From positions 2,716,500-2,780,499 of the forward strand of contig VXAI01000068.1 of assembly GCA_013399305.1 (NCBI GenBank): DNA of 64,000 nt, written 5' to 3'. The position numbers and the translations under genes are program-made. The stretch's first letter is position 1. Every line of letters begins with the position of its first letter. Below, in pieces: positions 12,371 through 24,446 of this stretch. Below the pieces are notes generated by a model. It had not been told where the DNA came from. It worked only from the letters and a program-made list of their open reading frames with translations, and ran no database searches. Source of the DNA: Rostratula benghalensis (taxonomy: Eukaryota; Chordata; Aves; Charadriiformes; Rostratulidae).

Positions 12371-15300
12371 TGTCTGACAAACCTATAATAGGGTGAGTTA
12401 CTCTCTATCCATTTGTTGGTACCATATGGAAAGGAGATTTGTGCTTTTTGCAGCCCCTCAGTTTGGGATACACAGTCTGGGCATTTGTGGCATCCAGTTA
12501 CCACAGGATACAATCCAGCATACTACAGGATTTTCTAAAAATCATATAAAGCAATTTTCTAACCTCCAAATATCCCCCTTCCCCATTGTGAAGTGTGTCG
12601 ATTTTGGATATCTGTGTGCTGGCAAAAGATGAATTAATCACTGGATGGGAAGCTGGTGTTTGCCCACAGACCAGTGACCAGAACCTAATGACATTTGGGC
12701 TGCGTCAAGCCTGCATCACGTCAGTGCATCCGAAAATTGTCTCTCTCATGTATGTTGGAGTGTGAAAGTCTTTTGTTACTAAGAAAAGCTGCCTAAACGA
12801 GTGGAGGGCAGGGCTGGTTAAACTCGGCAGAGAAACCTTCAGACAATGAAATTAAGCTCTTCCCAAGTGTTGTTTTTTGTTCTGGCCTTACTGAGTCATT
12901 CCCCTCGACTGATCAGCTAAAACCAGGGGGTTTGTGCTCTGCCTGTGTAAATACTGGCATTGCAGAAGTCACTCTTGCTCTTTTTCTTTTTTCCCCTAAG
13001 TCAATGAGCCCCATGGACCTCCTCCAAACAAACTCCCTGTGAAATTATTGGGCTGTATTCTTTCAGCCTGGCTCAGGAGTTTATGCATTGCATCTCTGTG
13101 CACCTGCACGGGGGACACCGTGGAGAGGGAAAGGTGGTGATGGCCCTGTAAAGTGGCTCCTACCCCTGCAGTGCCTGAACGCGGGCTTGTGGGCAGGAGG
13201 AGTGGTGGGAAAGCAAGGCATCTACGAAGTGCTGCTGATTTTCTCTGTTTGCTTTAAGGGTGTGCCTGTCTGATCCCTTTTCCGAGGCAGACTTCAGCCT
13301 TTCCTTGTGATGTGGCTCTTCTCCAGGCATCTGTTGCCATTGTGTGTTTTTCTTAGAAGGTAGCACGTCTCCTAAGACAAATGCAAACAAGAGGCTTAAA
13401 AGCACACAGATATTATAAAATTAAGACCTTTAGCTGAATCCTGCTAAACAATTACTGCTGCTTTGTATCATTCAATTAGAAACACAGAAAGGGTGTCTCC
13501 TGTTTACAGACTGGGGATCCTCCCATGCTCATTTGCCTGAACAAGTGTGCTGCTGTGGTGATGGGATTGCCTGGTTTCTGGGACTTTTGGGTAGGAATGG
13601 GCTTGTTTTTCCAATTTCTGAAAATAATGAGCATTACTACACATTCATAGATTATTTAAGCAGCTTCTGATTTACAACCTCTCAGGAAGTCCTGATAATT
13701 AATAAGCTTTCAAAAAGAAATTGGGAGAAGTATCTGCACCGTGTATGGCAGTTTTCATTATCCTAGTATTTCTGGGATATAAAAAATGACTTGTTTTCAG
13801 TGAAGAGCCATCAGGGATAAATCCCACCCATCTCTGTGAGAAAGAGCAGAGATTGTTACGTAGAGCTTTATTTCCCCAGAATGGTAATAGGGGGGTTTAT
13901 GAGCTGATCAGAAGCAATATATCCATTGCCCTTTATTGAAGTTCTTGACAGCCTTTCAAAGCAGACATAGTTTTCTTCTCCTTGTCATGTGGAGCGTTTT
14001 GCCCCATCCATTTGTACGTAGGCAATTTCCCTCAGCACAGATGGCACTCACCCGCCTGTGTCCCCACCGGCGATGTCCATTACGCTGTGTCAGGCAGCCA
14101 GGCACTGAATGGGGGACAGACGTGCGCTTGCTTTTGCTGTTGTCATTGCTAGGTGAACAGAAAGTACCCTGTCTCAGGCAGATGTGGCAAATTGAAAATG
14201 TGAGTAGCAAAAAAGCATTTATATTTTTCTATTGGAAAAAAATTCCCAGCCATACGTGGCTGTTCTCAAAGCTGGGGGTAATGTAGCTTTTGTCCCCTTG
14301 GTGGGGTAACCCCTTTGTAACCAGAGGCTGGAGCCTTGAGCACAGGAGCACTTAAGGCCAGAGTTAAGCAGTCAAGGAAAACAGCCACAATAAAAGGTTA
14401 CAGATAAAAAGAGGTGATTTTCTTTTCTGAGCCCTGAGGACTCGTGATCACAGTCTATACTTCTAGGATATGGCTTGGTGTAAATTCTCACTAAGGAACT
14501 TTGATCTGAAAGAGGTTTTGATGGCCTTTGAGTGAGGCAGTCGTATTATAGCTAACAATATTGTGCCTGTCTTCTTTCTATAACCTTCCAATAACCCTTT
14601 AAGGAAGCAAATAATTAACTAAGACCTTTTACCTTGATTGTGGCAGTTACCAAACCAGATTGAGAACAGGGGTTGGTACATTGATGAGATCTACTTCAGT
14701 GTATGTAGCAGCGTATCACTGACAGGTCCTGTAAAAGAGGAGAGTCTGATTTAGAATAGATATTCTATTATAGACATTCAGAACCAACAAATGGAGAAAA
14801 CCAGGCAAATGCTCAGGATAAGGATTTGTTCTTTTTCCAGAATTTTCAGTACAGTCAGTATACTGAGAATGGAGGATCAGGCTCAAGAGAGAACAAGTGT
14901 CAAATAAAATTCAGATTTCTAGTGGCTGTAGAGATGAAAATGGATTGAAGAAATGCAGTTCTTAAGCACAAATATGTACTGTACTGCGCTCGTTGTCTTG
15001 GGGTAAGATTGAACTTACACATCTAATGCAGAAGGTGATATTTGATGCCTTCTCTTTGGTTACAGAAAAATCCTTTTACCATTTTAATGTTTAAAAAATA
15101 GAAGTCTTTCAGTTATTGGCATATTTTTGAAAGAGTTTAATAAATGTTCAAGTGTTTGTAATTTGCCTTTTTTCCTAAGTTCCCATAGAACATACTTAGT
15201 TGGCCAAATAAAACACAAAGCTCACAGTAGGGTAGAAGATAATTTTCACTTCAGGCATAGCAGGGCCGATTTCCTTTTCCTGAGTCAGATAAATCACTTG

Positions 15301-15468
15301 TTCTTTGAGGGGAAAAATAATACTTAAATATTTTGTCCATCTTTAAGTATGACTACAGGGGTGGAAATTGTTTTTTTCTTGTATTTGTGGAGAATACCTA
15401 TTAGACTGTATAAGCTGCAACAAACATACATAAAAACCAAATCTTAAAGCAGCTGAAAAATGTCTTGA

Positions 15469-15506
15469 CTGTATTCAAGGGACTGTATTGTCCCCTGTAT
15501 TCAGGG
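15469..15506 (+). repeat. Three imperfect CTGTATT-led repeats
   Basis: CTGTATTCAAGG (15469), CTGTATTGTCCC (15483) and CTGTATTCAGGG (15495) follow one another at 14- and 12-bp spacing. GGGA and TCCC inside the array can pair as a short hairpin (15479-15494). It is a small local duplication with no assigned role. Confidence 0.7.
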
Positions 15507-16026
15507 ACAAACTCAAATAGAGCTCTCAGCTCTGATCACGTAAAGGCTAAAGTGGAGGCTTGCAGGCTCTCCAAACTCAACTGAGTTGGGAAATGCCTCA
15601 TGAAACTTCTTGTTTAGTCCACGAGACCAAACACTGAATCAATATTTAGACTGAGGGCTGGGTCCTCTGCTGGCACAAAATCACATACTTCCACTGATGG
15701 GAGCTGGAGCTGGATGGATTTTGCAGCCACTAGCTCTCATGGTTTTGTTACTTGCCTTGTGGCATTTGGTTCCAGGTTTTTCTTTCATTCCCTGAAGCCC
15801 AGTCTCAGGGAACTACATGCAGTCTCCATTTGCATGATGATGAAGTGTGACTAAGTGTCTTGCCTGTCTGATGTTGGAAAGAACCTTGAAAACAATAGCC
15901 TAGAGGCCCTTTAAACTATAAAGCAAAGAAAACAGACCCCAGATTTATCATCTCAAATAATATGGTTTATACAATGATGTCAAGATTTTTGCAAACACAG
16001 GGCTAAAGATGCTCTAATTTATCCCA

Positions 16027-16635
16027 GTGGAGAATCTGATCATACATTTTAGTCAGGAGACAAAAATGAACTGTGTTTATCCGATATACATCACCTCTCT
16101 CTCTCTCGTTCTCACTCTTTGTCTCCAAGTTGACAGTTCCTATGGAAATCGCTGGTCTCTTCTGCAAGCTCATTTTATATTCTGTCTTAGATGGCTACTT
16201 ACAGTTGAGATCCACAGGATGTTGGCTCATTCCCATTTGCTTTGGAGACAGCAAATTTTGGCAGTAGAACAGCTTCAAGTGCCAGTTGGCATAAGCCTTG
16301 ACACAGCTGTAGTAGTGGGAGAAGAATTTACTTACAAACAAATCTCCCTATTTGAACCTTGTGTTACCATTCTGACAACTTGTGAATGTACTGAAATGTT
16401 TTTGCTGAACTCAGAGGATGCTCCTGAAGCTAAGATTTGTATGACTCAGAGCCCAGGAGGCAGCCAGTTAACCAAATCCCTGCTTCTCACTGCTCTTGAA
16501 ATGCTCTGCTCAATTCCCATTCCCTCACACAACCCCCTTCCACCTTGTAGGTGCTCAGCAACCTGTAGTAAAAGTAGGTATTTGCTCCACACGGTTCTGG
16601 GGGCTGCAAGGGTCAATGGTTTGCTTCTTACTTAA
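16027..16635 (+). CDS. Longest open frame, probably not coding
   Basis: This is the longest uninterrupted frame in the window, about 202 codons from a GTG, with an in-frame stop 12 bases before it. An internal ATG at 16066 could start a shorter version. No domain, signal peptide or membrane segment was recognised. Residues 24-30 come from a (CT)7 microsatellite (16095-16107), which gives a Ser-Leu run. With one such frame in 64 kb of AT-rich DNA read in six frames, chance is a sufficient explanation. No Kozak-like context, splice structure or CpG enrichment supports translation. It is listed only so that it can be tested. Confidence 0.08.
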   Translation: MENLIIHFSQETKMNCVYPIYITSLSLVLTLCLQVDSSYGNRWSLLQAHFIFCLRWLLTVEIHRMLAHSHLLWRQQILAVEQLQVPVGISLDTAVVVGEEFTYKQISLFEPCVTILTTCECTEMFLLNSEDAPEAKICMTQSPGGSQLTKSLLLTALEMLCSIPIPSHNPLPPCRCSATCSKSRYLLHTVLGAARVNGLLLT

Positions 16636-19600
16636 GGTACTATATCTACTCTTACGTATTTGTTAGTTACTGGTAGCACCCACCGAGGAAGAGGATCCAG
16701 CTTTGCCTTATGTGGCTTTGTTCTGCTGTTTAACTTGGGTGGTGTAAATAACTTTCTGTTTAAAAAAAACATGCAGTGAAGATGTTAAAGTTTCTGCTTA
16801 GGTTCTGAGGCTGAATCATGGAAAGCAAAGGATGCAGATCCGTACACGAATGATCAACAAGAAAATGAATATTTCCTTTATTAACTTCAGTCAATTCATA
16901 TTAAACTTGATAAGGGCATTCCAAAATAAATATATACTTTACCCGTACTGTTATAATGCATAATTTTCATTGCCATGGATATATCTCTCTTCTGATGGAT
17001 TTTCTTCTAGAAACAGATTAAGAGAATACAGCCTCATTTAAAACCACTGCCCTGAGCTCAACCCACCCTTTCTGCTTTTGTTTCCCATTGATAAAACCCT
17101 TTGTAATCTGCAAGAGCAACAAGACAGCCTGAACAAGGAACTTTTTTATGTAAAACAAAGTATTCCATCCTCAAAGGTTCTCTACCTCTCAGTCTTTAAT
17201 CACTTTCATATCAGTCCTTTTCTTTGCCTTTCCATAGCAATATTCCAACACCCATTTCTTCGAATGATGGTAGCTGTTCTGCTGCAAATGTTCTCCAGAG
17301 ATTCCCAAAACCTCAGAGGTGAGTCTTCCCCAAAGGGAAGAGAATGATCAAATCTGAAGTAACTGAGAAAACAGGGTGCAAACTCAGCAGAATTGAATTG
17401 ATTTGGCATTTTTCTACTCTGTATCTGCGTGGTGAGAATAAGGAGAAGCAGTAGTTAACATTACCATACCAAGAGTGATAAAACTGATCTACAAAACAGG
17501 AGAATGAAGATGCGTATTTGAGATTTTTCATGTTTGCTTTGCTGGCTCAAACCTTTTGGTTTGTGCATGGACAGTTTTGCATGTGCTGGGTCCTAAGAAT
17601 CCCCGATACTCACGTACCTCCCCAGGAGAGAGCAGCCCCTGTGTCCTGCCCAGCCCCAGGGGCACGGGCTTGAAGAATCTGTCACTAACCAACTCCGAGC
17701 TACAAATAATGCTGTGTCTGTACCCTCTGCTTACTGGCGTTTTAGAAAATAGTTTGGTTTCAAAGTCTTAGAAGAGTTCTGACTGGTCATGATCTACTCT
17801 GCTGTAGAAACAATAGTCTGTCAGCTGGAGGGGTATTTATTTTTATATATAGGATATCCTAACTTAGTGACCTGTCAAAAGTCTGCCTAATGGAGGTCTA
17901 CTGGTTCCTCAAGCCCCAGGAAGGCCATTTTAAACCCTGTTTTACAGCTTCTTGATTCTCTCCCTCCCAAGGGCAGCCTAATGGTGAATGTGAAGTGTAT
18001 CATAATGGATGTTTTCCCTCAAATCCTTCAGCTTTAAATCCTTTCTTTTTCTAATTCTAGTGTGAGTTCATCTCACACTTCCCCCTTTGTGCTATTATCC
18101 GCTGTCTATGGAGACCTAGATTTGATCTAGTAAGAAAGGCTGTGTGTCACAACAGATACTTTACACATCCTTAAGGCTTCTTCTTGGCAATAAACATATA
18201 AATAAAGTCAGCATCACAAAAACTTCCCAGAGAAGTCCGGAATCATTTTGCTTTCCTTTTAACTTTACAAAGAAGCCAAGGAAGAGAATGGAATAGTAAT
18301 ACGTTCATAAATGTATAAACTGCTGTAAACATACTTAAATCAGCATTTACATGAATGTACTGAATTTGGTAATTTCAGTGTAGAGGTTCATTGCTTTTTG
18401 GACTTTTTCACACATCCTGCCTATTGTTTGGTAGCTGCTGAGGAAAATTAATCCCTTGGTAAAGTTTGAAGGAGTCACAAGGGGAATCATCTTCTGAAGA
18501 AGCTAGTTTGTCCTCCAGCTATTCAAGTGCACATCACCATTTCACTTTTCTGGTGATGTACAACTCGTCTTCAACTTCTCTGAGTTTGTTTCACTACCCT
18601 GTAACTCCTAAATGAACTTGTGAGTTAAATGTTTATAATCTTCTATCTTACTATAGATACAGAAGACATACCTTGGTCATTTTCATCAAGGATTCAAAGT
18701 CTTTTTCTCCTTTTGGTTTAAATCCAGCGAATTTCTACTCAGTCCCAGCAGTGGAGAGGAAAAAAAGGCTGACATTTGTCCTGCCAGCACGCATGGTTTG
18801 ATTCACACAGGAGATAGATAGTGGTGAAATTAAGCAGGTCCTTTTTGTTGAGAAGTTATTTCATACCAGGGTGAGCTGATGTGTTGTGCAGCTGAGGGTA
18901 CCTGCACTTGGGTGTGCAAAGCCTCCTCCGCTCTAAGGAGGAGCTCTACATCTGGCAGAAACGACGTTCAAATCCCCTTGGCTCTTGCAAAAGGTGGCTC
19001 TTCCCAGTCAGCAGGCAGCCATTTGACAGTCCGTAGTTTCTTGAACTCTGCTTACAAAAGTTGGCAAAGTATCCAGAACACTCCAGAAAGTTTGGCCTTT
19101 TTATAACATTTGCGCTGCAAATGCTGTCTCTGGGTGCCAGGTACGTGATACGGATTGATAACAGGCACTCAAACGCACAAGGATTCTTGGTGTTGTTTCT
19201 GGTAATTTATAGTTCATTACTTCTTTCTTTGCACGGATTAGGCTCACTGTAAAATCGGCAAAACCATTTTCTTTCTGAAACAAAATCTTTTAAAATGGAT
19301 GTGGTTTTCCTTTTGGTCCACTGTACCTCCCAGTGGTGAGTATCAGCCATTCAGAGCAGAGTAAAGGAGAACTAAGGGACTCTCTTTCTCTAATGACCTT
19401 CAGCTGACCAACGTTTGATTTAAGTTTTATGGGTATAACATGTTGTTAATCGCACAGCTATTTGCATTTATGGCCTGCAGCCATCCTTCCCTGGGCTGTA
19501 ATCTCTTTCAATCTCGCATTAAACCAAGTTTGGCTGGACAATCTTTGGACCTTAGATTTTCCAGCCTTTCAATATATGGATACCATGGGAAACAGTGTTT

Positions 19601-21030
19601 GTAGCTCTTGGGTGACACACTCACCTCAGATCCACTGCAGAACCCCAGAATGAGCTAGTACTCACTGTACTCGCCGCCGAGGTGCTATCTCTTGGGTGAG
19701 ATAAGGGAATTATAGGATGCATAGGGCGAGGCACTGAGGAGATAAGCTTTTACAAGCACTCCTGTGACCTCTGTTGGGAAATAGGGAGACGTGAGTAGGA
19801 GCTGGGGAGAAGGAAATGTCCAATTTCTACATTGTTCTCCCTTGGCATCCGTGACTAGAGAAAAGCTGAGAAGAATGACATCAAAAGAGGGTCTTTTCCA
19901 CCTCAAGAAAGTTAAGATGCTTTCTTGATGAAAGATAATGGACATAGCACAAAATAAATTTCCACTACTCAGGTTATAGTGTGGGACAAACGCAGCAGAA
20001 GTTCAGAAGGGATGTAGTGATGCTCTGCAGAGAAGTTGGCAGAGGAGAAAAGCAGTTTCCTTGTTTTCTCTGTTGGTTTAAGAGAAACTTAGTGACCTCC
20101 TTGTAGCAAATGTCCTTATACAGAAGAATGACCTTCAGGTCACTGAAAGCTGCACAGGCAGAGTGTTCCCACTCATGCGAGGGAGTGCTGGGCTGCAGCA
20201 CTAATTACCTTCTCTACAGAGTGTGTGCCATCAGTTTTATCGACATTGCTGCATTCAAAGATATTTAATGTTTCAGGGATTTCTTTCCTAATTGATTCTT
20301 TTTGAAAAGATAAAAATAAAGGATATGGAAAAAGTATAATTTTATTTGTGGAAATGCTAAACTGCCTACTGCATTCTGTGACAGGCAGGTATTTATTTTT
20401 TAGCCCAAGGCCATAACTGGGTGTAGGACAGCAGTGAGGGTCTTGAATTCCTTCATGCCTAAAATAGTGAACTGTAGATGTCAGACGATGCTCTAAACAA
20501 GGTTTAGGGGTGTCTGGGCCCACTATAGGAAAACCAAAGTATTTAGCATGTGTGTAAGTGACGTGTAGGAAGAGAGGGGGGTTTTTTATTTATATGTTTT
20601 TTCAACCATACATACCGAGAAGAAAACTTTAATAATTGATGAACGTTTTTTTATTGTTTCTCATGAAAAAGTCATGTTGGTTTTGTTGCGTGATGGGGCG
20701 GACATGGCAGTGTTAGCGTGGCAGTTATGTCAGATGCTGCGTGGTGTAGGCTGTTCAAAGTTTAATGAGCACATTCTAAGACAAAGAAAAACATTATGAG
20801 CTTATCAAAACCTGTCTCTTATTCTGCCTGTGGCACTACGTGCAATTTATTTAAGTGACATTGGAAAACAATTGCACTTATTCAGTCTCTTCCAACATCT
20901 ACCGCAGAAGATGCATTGCCAATAGATTTGATGGGAGAAAAAGGTTTATAATAGTGCTCGGGAAGGTATGTTGTCCAATACATAAAACCTGCCTTCTTGG
21001 ATTTTAACATGCTTAATGGGAGTTTAAATC
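16636..21030. other. Non-coding DNA around a candidate exon
   Basis: Apart from the possible exon at 17238-17318 this stretch is anonymous. A donor-like GCCAG|GTACGT occurs at 19136-19146 without a convincing acceptor upstream. Short open frames on both strands show no recognised motifs, and no CR1 copy is seen. Confidence 0.5.
17238..17318 (+). CDS. Candidate 81-bp internal coding exon
   Basis: A pyrimidine-rich stretch (17211-17233) with a branch-point-like TTTAATCAC upstream leads to the acceptor CCATAG at 17232-17237. An AGAG|GTGAGT donor sits at 17315-17324. Between them, the frame starting at 17239 is open for 26 whole codons, beginning NIPTPISSNDG and ending RFPKPQ, with one base before and two after. 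The 81-bp length keeps the frame, as in many cassette exons. A second frame is also open, so the frame itself is not proof. The peptide matches no family I recognise. A chance acceptor-donor pair of this quality is possible in 64 kb. Confidence 0.22.
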
Positions 21031-21111
21031 TGTTCCCACTGAGGTCAATGGAAGTTTAATCACTGACTGATTTCACTGGGAACAGAGGCCAAAAGTAAGC
21101 ACCTTTGAAAA
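21031..21111 (+). repeat. Old sauropsid-type repeat motif with inverted ends (tentative)
   Basis: TTCCCACTGAGGTCAATGGAAG, then TTTCACTGGGAACAGAGGCC, then GCACCTTTGAAAATCCCACA resembles a motif string common in reptile and bird genomes (ACTGAAGTCAATGGGAG and CCTTTGAAAATCCCA). TGTTCCCACTGA at 21031-21042 and TTTCACTGGGAACA at 21071-21084 form an imperfect inverted repeat. I cannot name the element. It may be a relic of an old LINE tail, a SINE or a short DNA transposon. Confidence 0.4.
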
Positions 21112-22987
21112 TCCCACACAACAGTTTCTGGCACACAAATGTGGCAGCTACCAAGACAGTTCATTTTTCTCCCAAATGCAGAGCATGGTCCAGGTTTTTT
21201 TTTTCCTTTTGTTTTGGATGAATTTCCACTGGGGGCAATGGGAGTTTGACAGAATTAGCTCAGCAGTCATTGCAAGACCATAAGACCTCAGTTGATATGT
21301 TTAAGATGCACAAGCGAACCTGTGAGTTATATTTGTCGCAGTGTGTACCAGGAAATGTGTGAAACCATTAACATTCTCCTCATTCCCCAAACAACTCAGA
21401 CATAAAAATAGCCTTCAAGGTCCTTATTTCACTTAAAATATTTTTTAAGAATGCAAATATGGGGACTTGCGACGGAATCACCCGGTAAGTCCTTGACATG
21501 AACGCCGTGGCAAAGGCAAGTTTTGGAGAGAATTGCCAAAAGCCGTATGACTCCTGAAACAGCTGCTTTCTACTAAGCTGAACTGCTCCACAGACCCATT
21601 TATTAAAGAGCTCATTCTGAATTTTTTGGTCTTTAGCTCTGAATACCATCAGGGGAGACATCAGTTGGCAGCAGATGTGGAAAACTATTCATGTTGGCAA
21701 CCTGAACAGCTTGGCTGGGGAAGTTCGTGCGGTACTTAAATAAATAAATAATAAATAAGGAGTTAGAACTGCATTAAGTAAACAAAGATTTTTCTGTACC
21801 AGATCTGTAGTATTTTCTTCTCAGGTCCATGGTATTTTATATTACTTAAAATATTAGGCTGAATTTCACTATTTTAGGTTTTCTACACTCTTCTTTTTAT
21901 TTGCGAACTGTGAATTTAATTAACTATTTGCAAAAAAGCAGAAAACACCCAAACTTCAACACAGCCCTGAAAACATTAGCAGCGTTTCAGCTCCATAATA
22001 ATAATAAAAAAAGTATTATAGGCTCAAGAATGTGGTCTTTTCTAAAGACTTTTTGATTTCCAGCATTCTTGTTCAGATCTGCAGATTTCAGGTCTTAAAT
22101 AATTTTCGATAAAGTTACATTCAATAATAGCTTTTTTTAAAAAAAATATAGGAATTCAGTTACACTGAAGATGACCTCATGACAAATTGATGTATGTTAT
22201 CTTGTCATCCCAGCAGCTAGGTGAGCTTGATCACGTAATATCCTTGTGATAAAACTGCCCTCTCCCACCCCAGTATCTGCTTCCTCCCTGTGATTGTATG
22301 GGCTGATAGTGATGAGTCCACAGAGTTTTCCAGTAAAAAATAACATTTAATAAGACATAATTGGAACATCTACATTTTTTCCTTTTTTTTTAACCTTTTT
22401 TAACCAATTAAAAAGATGTAAAGAACCGCATTAAAATCTTCTGGCAAGTCATCTCCACCGTGTTTCCTCTTGTTGGGATCACTCCTCTGCTGGGAAGGAG
22501 CTTTGGATGGGGATCCGTCTCACAGCCCCCAGCAGCTGAGCACTTCTAATGATAGTGTCAAAGAAAACTTCCCCGTTGCAGAGATCCACTAGTTAGGAAA
22601 TATGGGTCAGCTGCTTGGGCTATGACTCTTGCACGTCAGTTAATATTTATCAAAGACAAAAATATCTTGCTGCAAGAGAGTAGCATTTGTTCCACTAGTT
22701 TCAGAGACCAATTGTGCATGGTTTGGTTTGGATTTAGAACTACGAAATCACTTTGACTGTTTGAGGCTCAGCATCTATTTCAGTGCAGGCTGTGGGTTTC
22801 AGAGAAGCACCAGGGGAGGGGCTGGGGAATTAAGTTGCTCAAGAGGTTGTATATAGGTTAAGAATCCCTTTGTATCTAGAATAACCCTTTGTATTGCATA
22901 TATGATTTCACTGGCTGGCGACTGTAACCTGAAGATTAATGTCCATCTATCTGAATGGCAGATGTGATATTCTAACAGTTTTGCATC
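21112..22987. other. Non-coding AT-rich DNA
   Basis: The stretch holds an AAAT-type microsatellite (21738-21758), an (ATA)n tract (about 21994-22012) and a T7A8 palindrome (22132-22146). A possible donor CCCG|GTAAGT at 21480-21489 follows a short AG-bounded segment but is too slight to call an exon. No known element is seen. Confidence 0.5.
21738..21758 (+). repeat. (AAAT)n microsatellite, imperfect
   Basis: AAATAAATAAAT is followed by a slipped AATAAATAA. It is a short low-complexity A/T tract with no further content. Confidence 0.8.
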
Positions 22988-23130
22988 ATCATAGAATCAG
23001 TGTGGAATGGTTGGAGTTGGAAGGGACCTTAAAGACCATCGAGTTCCAATGCCTTGCCATGGGCAGGGACACCTCCCACCAGAGCAGGTAGCTCAAAGCC
23101 CCATCCAGCCTGGTCTTGAACACCTCCACA
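22988..23130 (-). mobile_element. CR1 LINE fragment, 3' end
   Basis: On the plus strand this reads as the reverse complement of a CR1 tail: ATCATAGAATCA, GGTTGGAGTTGGAAGGGACC, TTAAAGACCATCGAGTTCCAA, GCCATGGGCAGGGACACC, then AGCTCAAAGCCCCATCCAGCCTGG and CTTGAACACCTCCA. The element therefore points to the minus strand and its 3' end lies at the left. It is 5'-truncated near 23130, beyond which the similarity stops. No coding capacity is left. Confidence 0.95.
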
Positions 23131-24290
23131 AAGTTCCAGAAGTATTTTTTAGGGAATAAGACTAGGTAGACTGCATCTTGTACCTTCACTGCTCCTTGCA
23201 AGCAGTGTGAATCTCATTTCTCCCGTGATTTGGCTCTTTGGCTCCAAATAACCCTTTTTTTGTGAAGATTAGAGGGAAGACAGGGAAAAAGAGAGGAATA
23301 TTTTAATGTATTATTTCAAAACCATAGCCTTTTTGTATCTTGTCTTTTTTTGGAATAAGCAAAGTTTGTTGTTAAAAGTCAGCATTTTACCTAACCTTTC
23401 CCCAGACCCTCCAAAAAAAAAGAGAAAACTACGCCCAAATAACTGAGATATCATAACATTTGTTTTAAAATTCTACCTCCCAAGACAAAATATTGCAGTG
23501 GGCTGGTAATAACTAACTTCTTAATGTTAATTACTGTAGCTTGAAACAGCATATGGGCTTTGCGTTGCTGTTGCTACTTGATATTATTAGTGCCTTTAAA
23601 ATTTTGTCCCATTGAGGATGGTGTGGGCAAATTGCCTGTGCCTATGGAACACACTGAGCCTGCAAATCAATGTACGTAGGTGGAACACAAAATTAATTCA
23701 TGTGAGGCTGGTCTTCAGTGAGTCAAGGAGACATGGTTTGTTTGCAGTCGTGGTCCGGTCGTGGTGGGATAGGGATAGTTGCAGGGAGAGGGTGGTTGCA
23801 GGCCGTGTTTGAGGGTGGGATCAGCCCTGCAGCAGCACTCCCTTCTGCTTTCTTGATTTAAAAAAAAAAAACCAAAAGAAAAAATATGTTATTTTATACT
23901 AGTCTATTGAAAAGTATGCATAAATCGGAATTTCTCTGATTGCTGTGAATTATATTTTTCATATAGTCTTTAATCATCCAGAAATGCTGAGAATCCAACC
24001 AAGTCCTTTCTTTCTGGGCGTGATGTTATGGGACACAGAAATCATGGCTGCTTGGTTACCATGTTGGTTTCTCTGGTGCATTGGTTTGGCAACCGTATCA
24101 CCGCCGTATGATAATACACTCAGGAAGAAACCTTTCAGGTCAAACAAATGACTTTGATAAGCTATCAATATTTGACTAAGAGGCTGCGTTGGAAGCACAC
24201 CCACTTAGCTGGAATTAAAGGAGTTAGGCTGTAGGACAGGCGATATAATCCAACTTGACAAACTAGTTAAATATTGACAAGAAGCGGCAG
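23131..24290. other. Non-coding DNA upstream of a candidate first exon
   Basis: Anonymous sequence. An A-rich run lies at 23860-23871, and no repeat family was recognised. Toward the right end the sequence becomes richer in CpG just before the candidate exon at 24369. Confidence 0.5.
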
Positions 24291-24446
24291 AGCAGCAGCG
24301 CTCGGGCTGAAGAGGAAAGCACACTCCTGCTTTTCTGATTGAGCACATCCAAGATTTTCGTATCCAGAATGAATGGCCGCGGGAACCCCAATGATCCAGC
24401 CCAGTATAATGACCTACGTGGCTTATCATTTCTCCAGCTGTTCAAG
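24291..24446 (+). CDS. Candidate alternative first exon, unknown gene
   Basis: The possible coding part is 24369-24446. It has an ATG with A at -3, 26 open codons beginning MNGRGNPNDPAQY and ending LQLFK, and a donor AAG|GTAGGT directly after the last whole codon (phase 0). An in-frame stop lies about 30 bases upstream, so this ATG is the first of its frame. The preceding 80 bp (AGCGGCAGAGCAGCAGCGCT..) and the exon itself are richer in CpG than the surroundings, as a 5' UTR/promoter would be. A TATATAATCC-like stretch near 24243 could be a core promoter but is weak. TCCAG just before the ATG could instead be an acceptor, making this an internal exon. The peptide was not recognised. Confidence 0.3.

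Larger units (their letters stand above)
11621..16026. other. Non-coding DNA with small tandem repeats
   Basis: This is mostly anonymous single-copy DNA. It includes two short tandem duplications (12335-12370 and 15469-15506) and a somewhat CpG-richer patch around 14030-14210 that is open in frames on both strands. No recognised gene or young transposon is seen. Confidence 0.5.
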
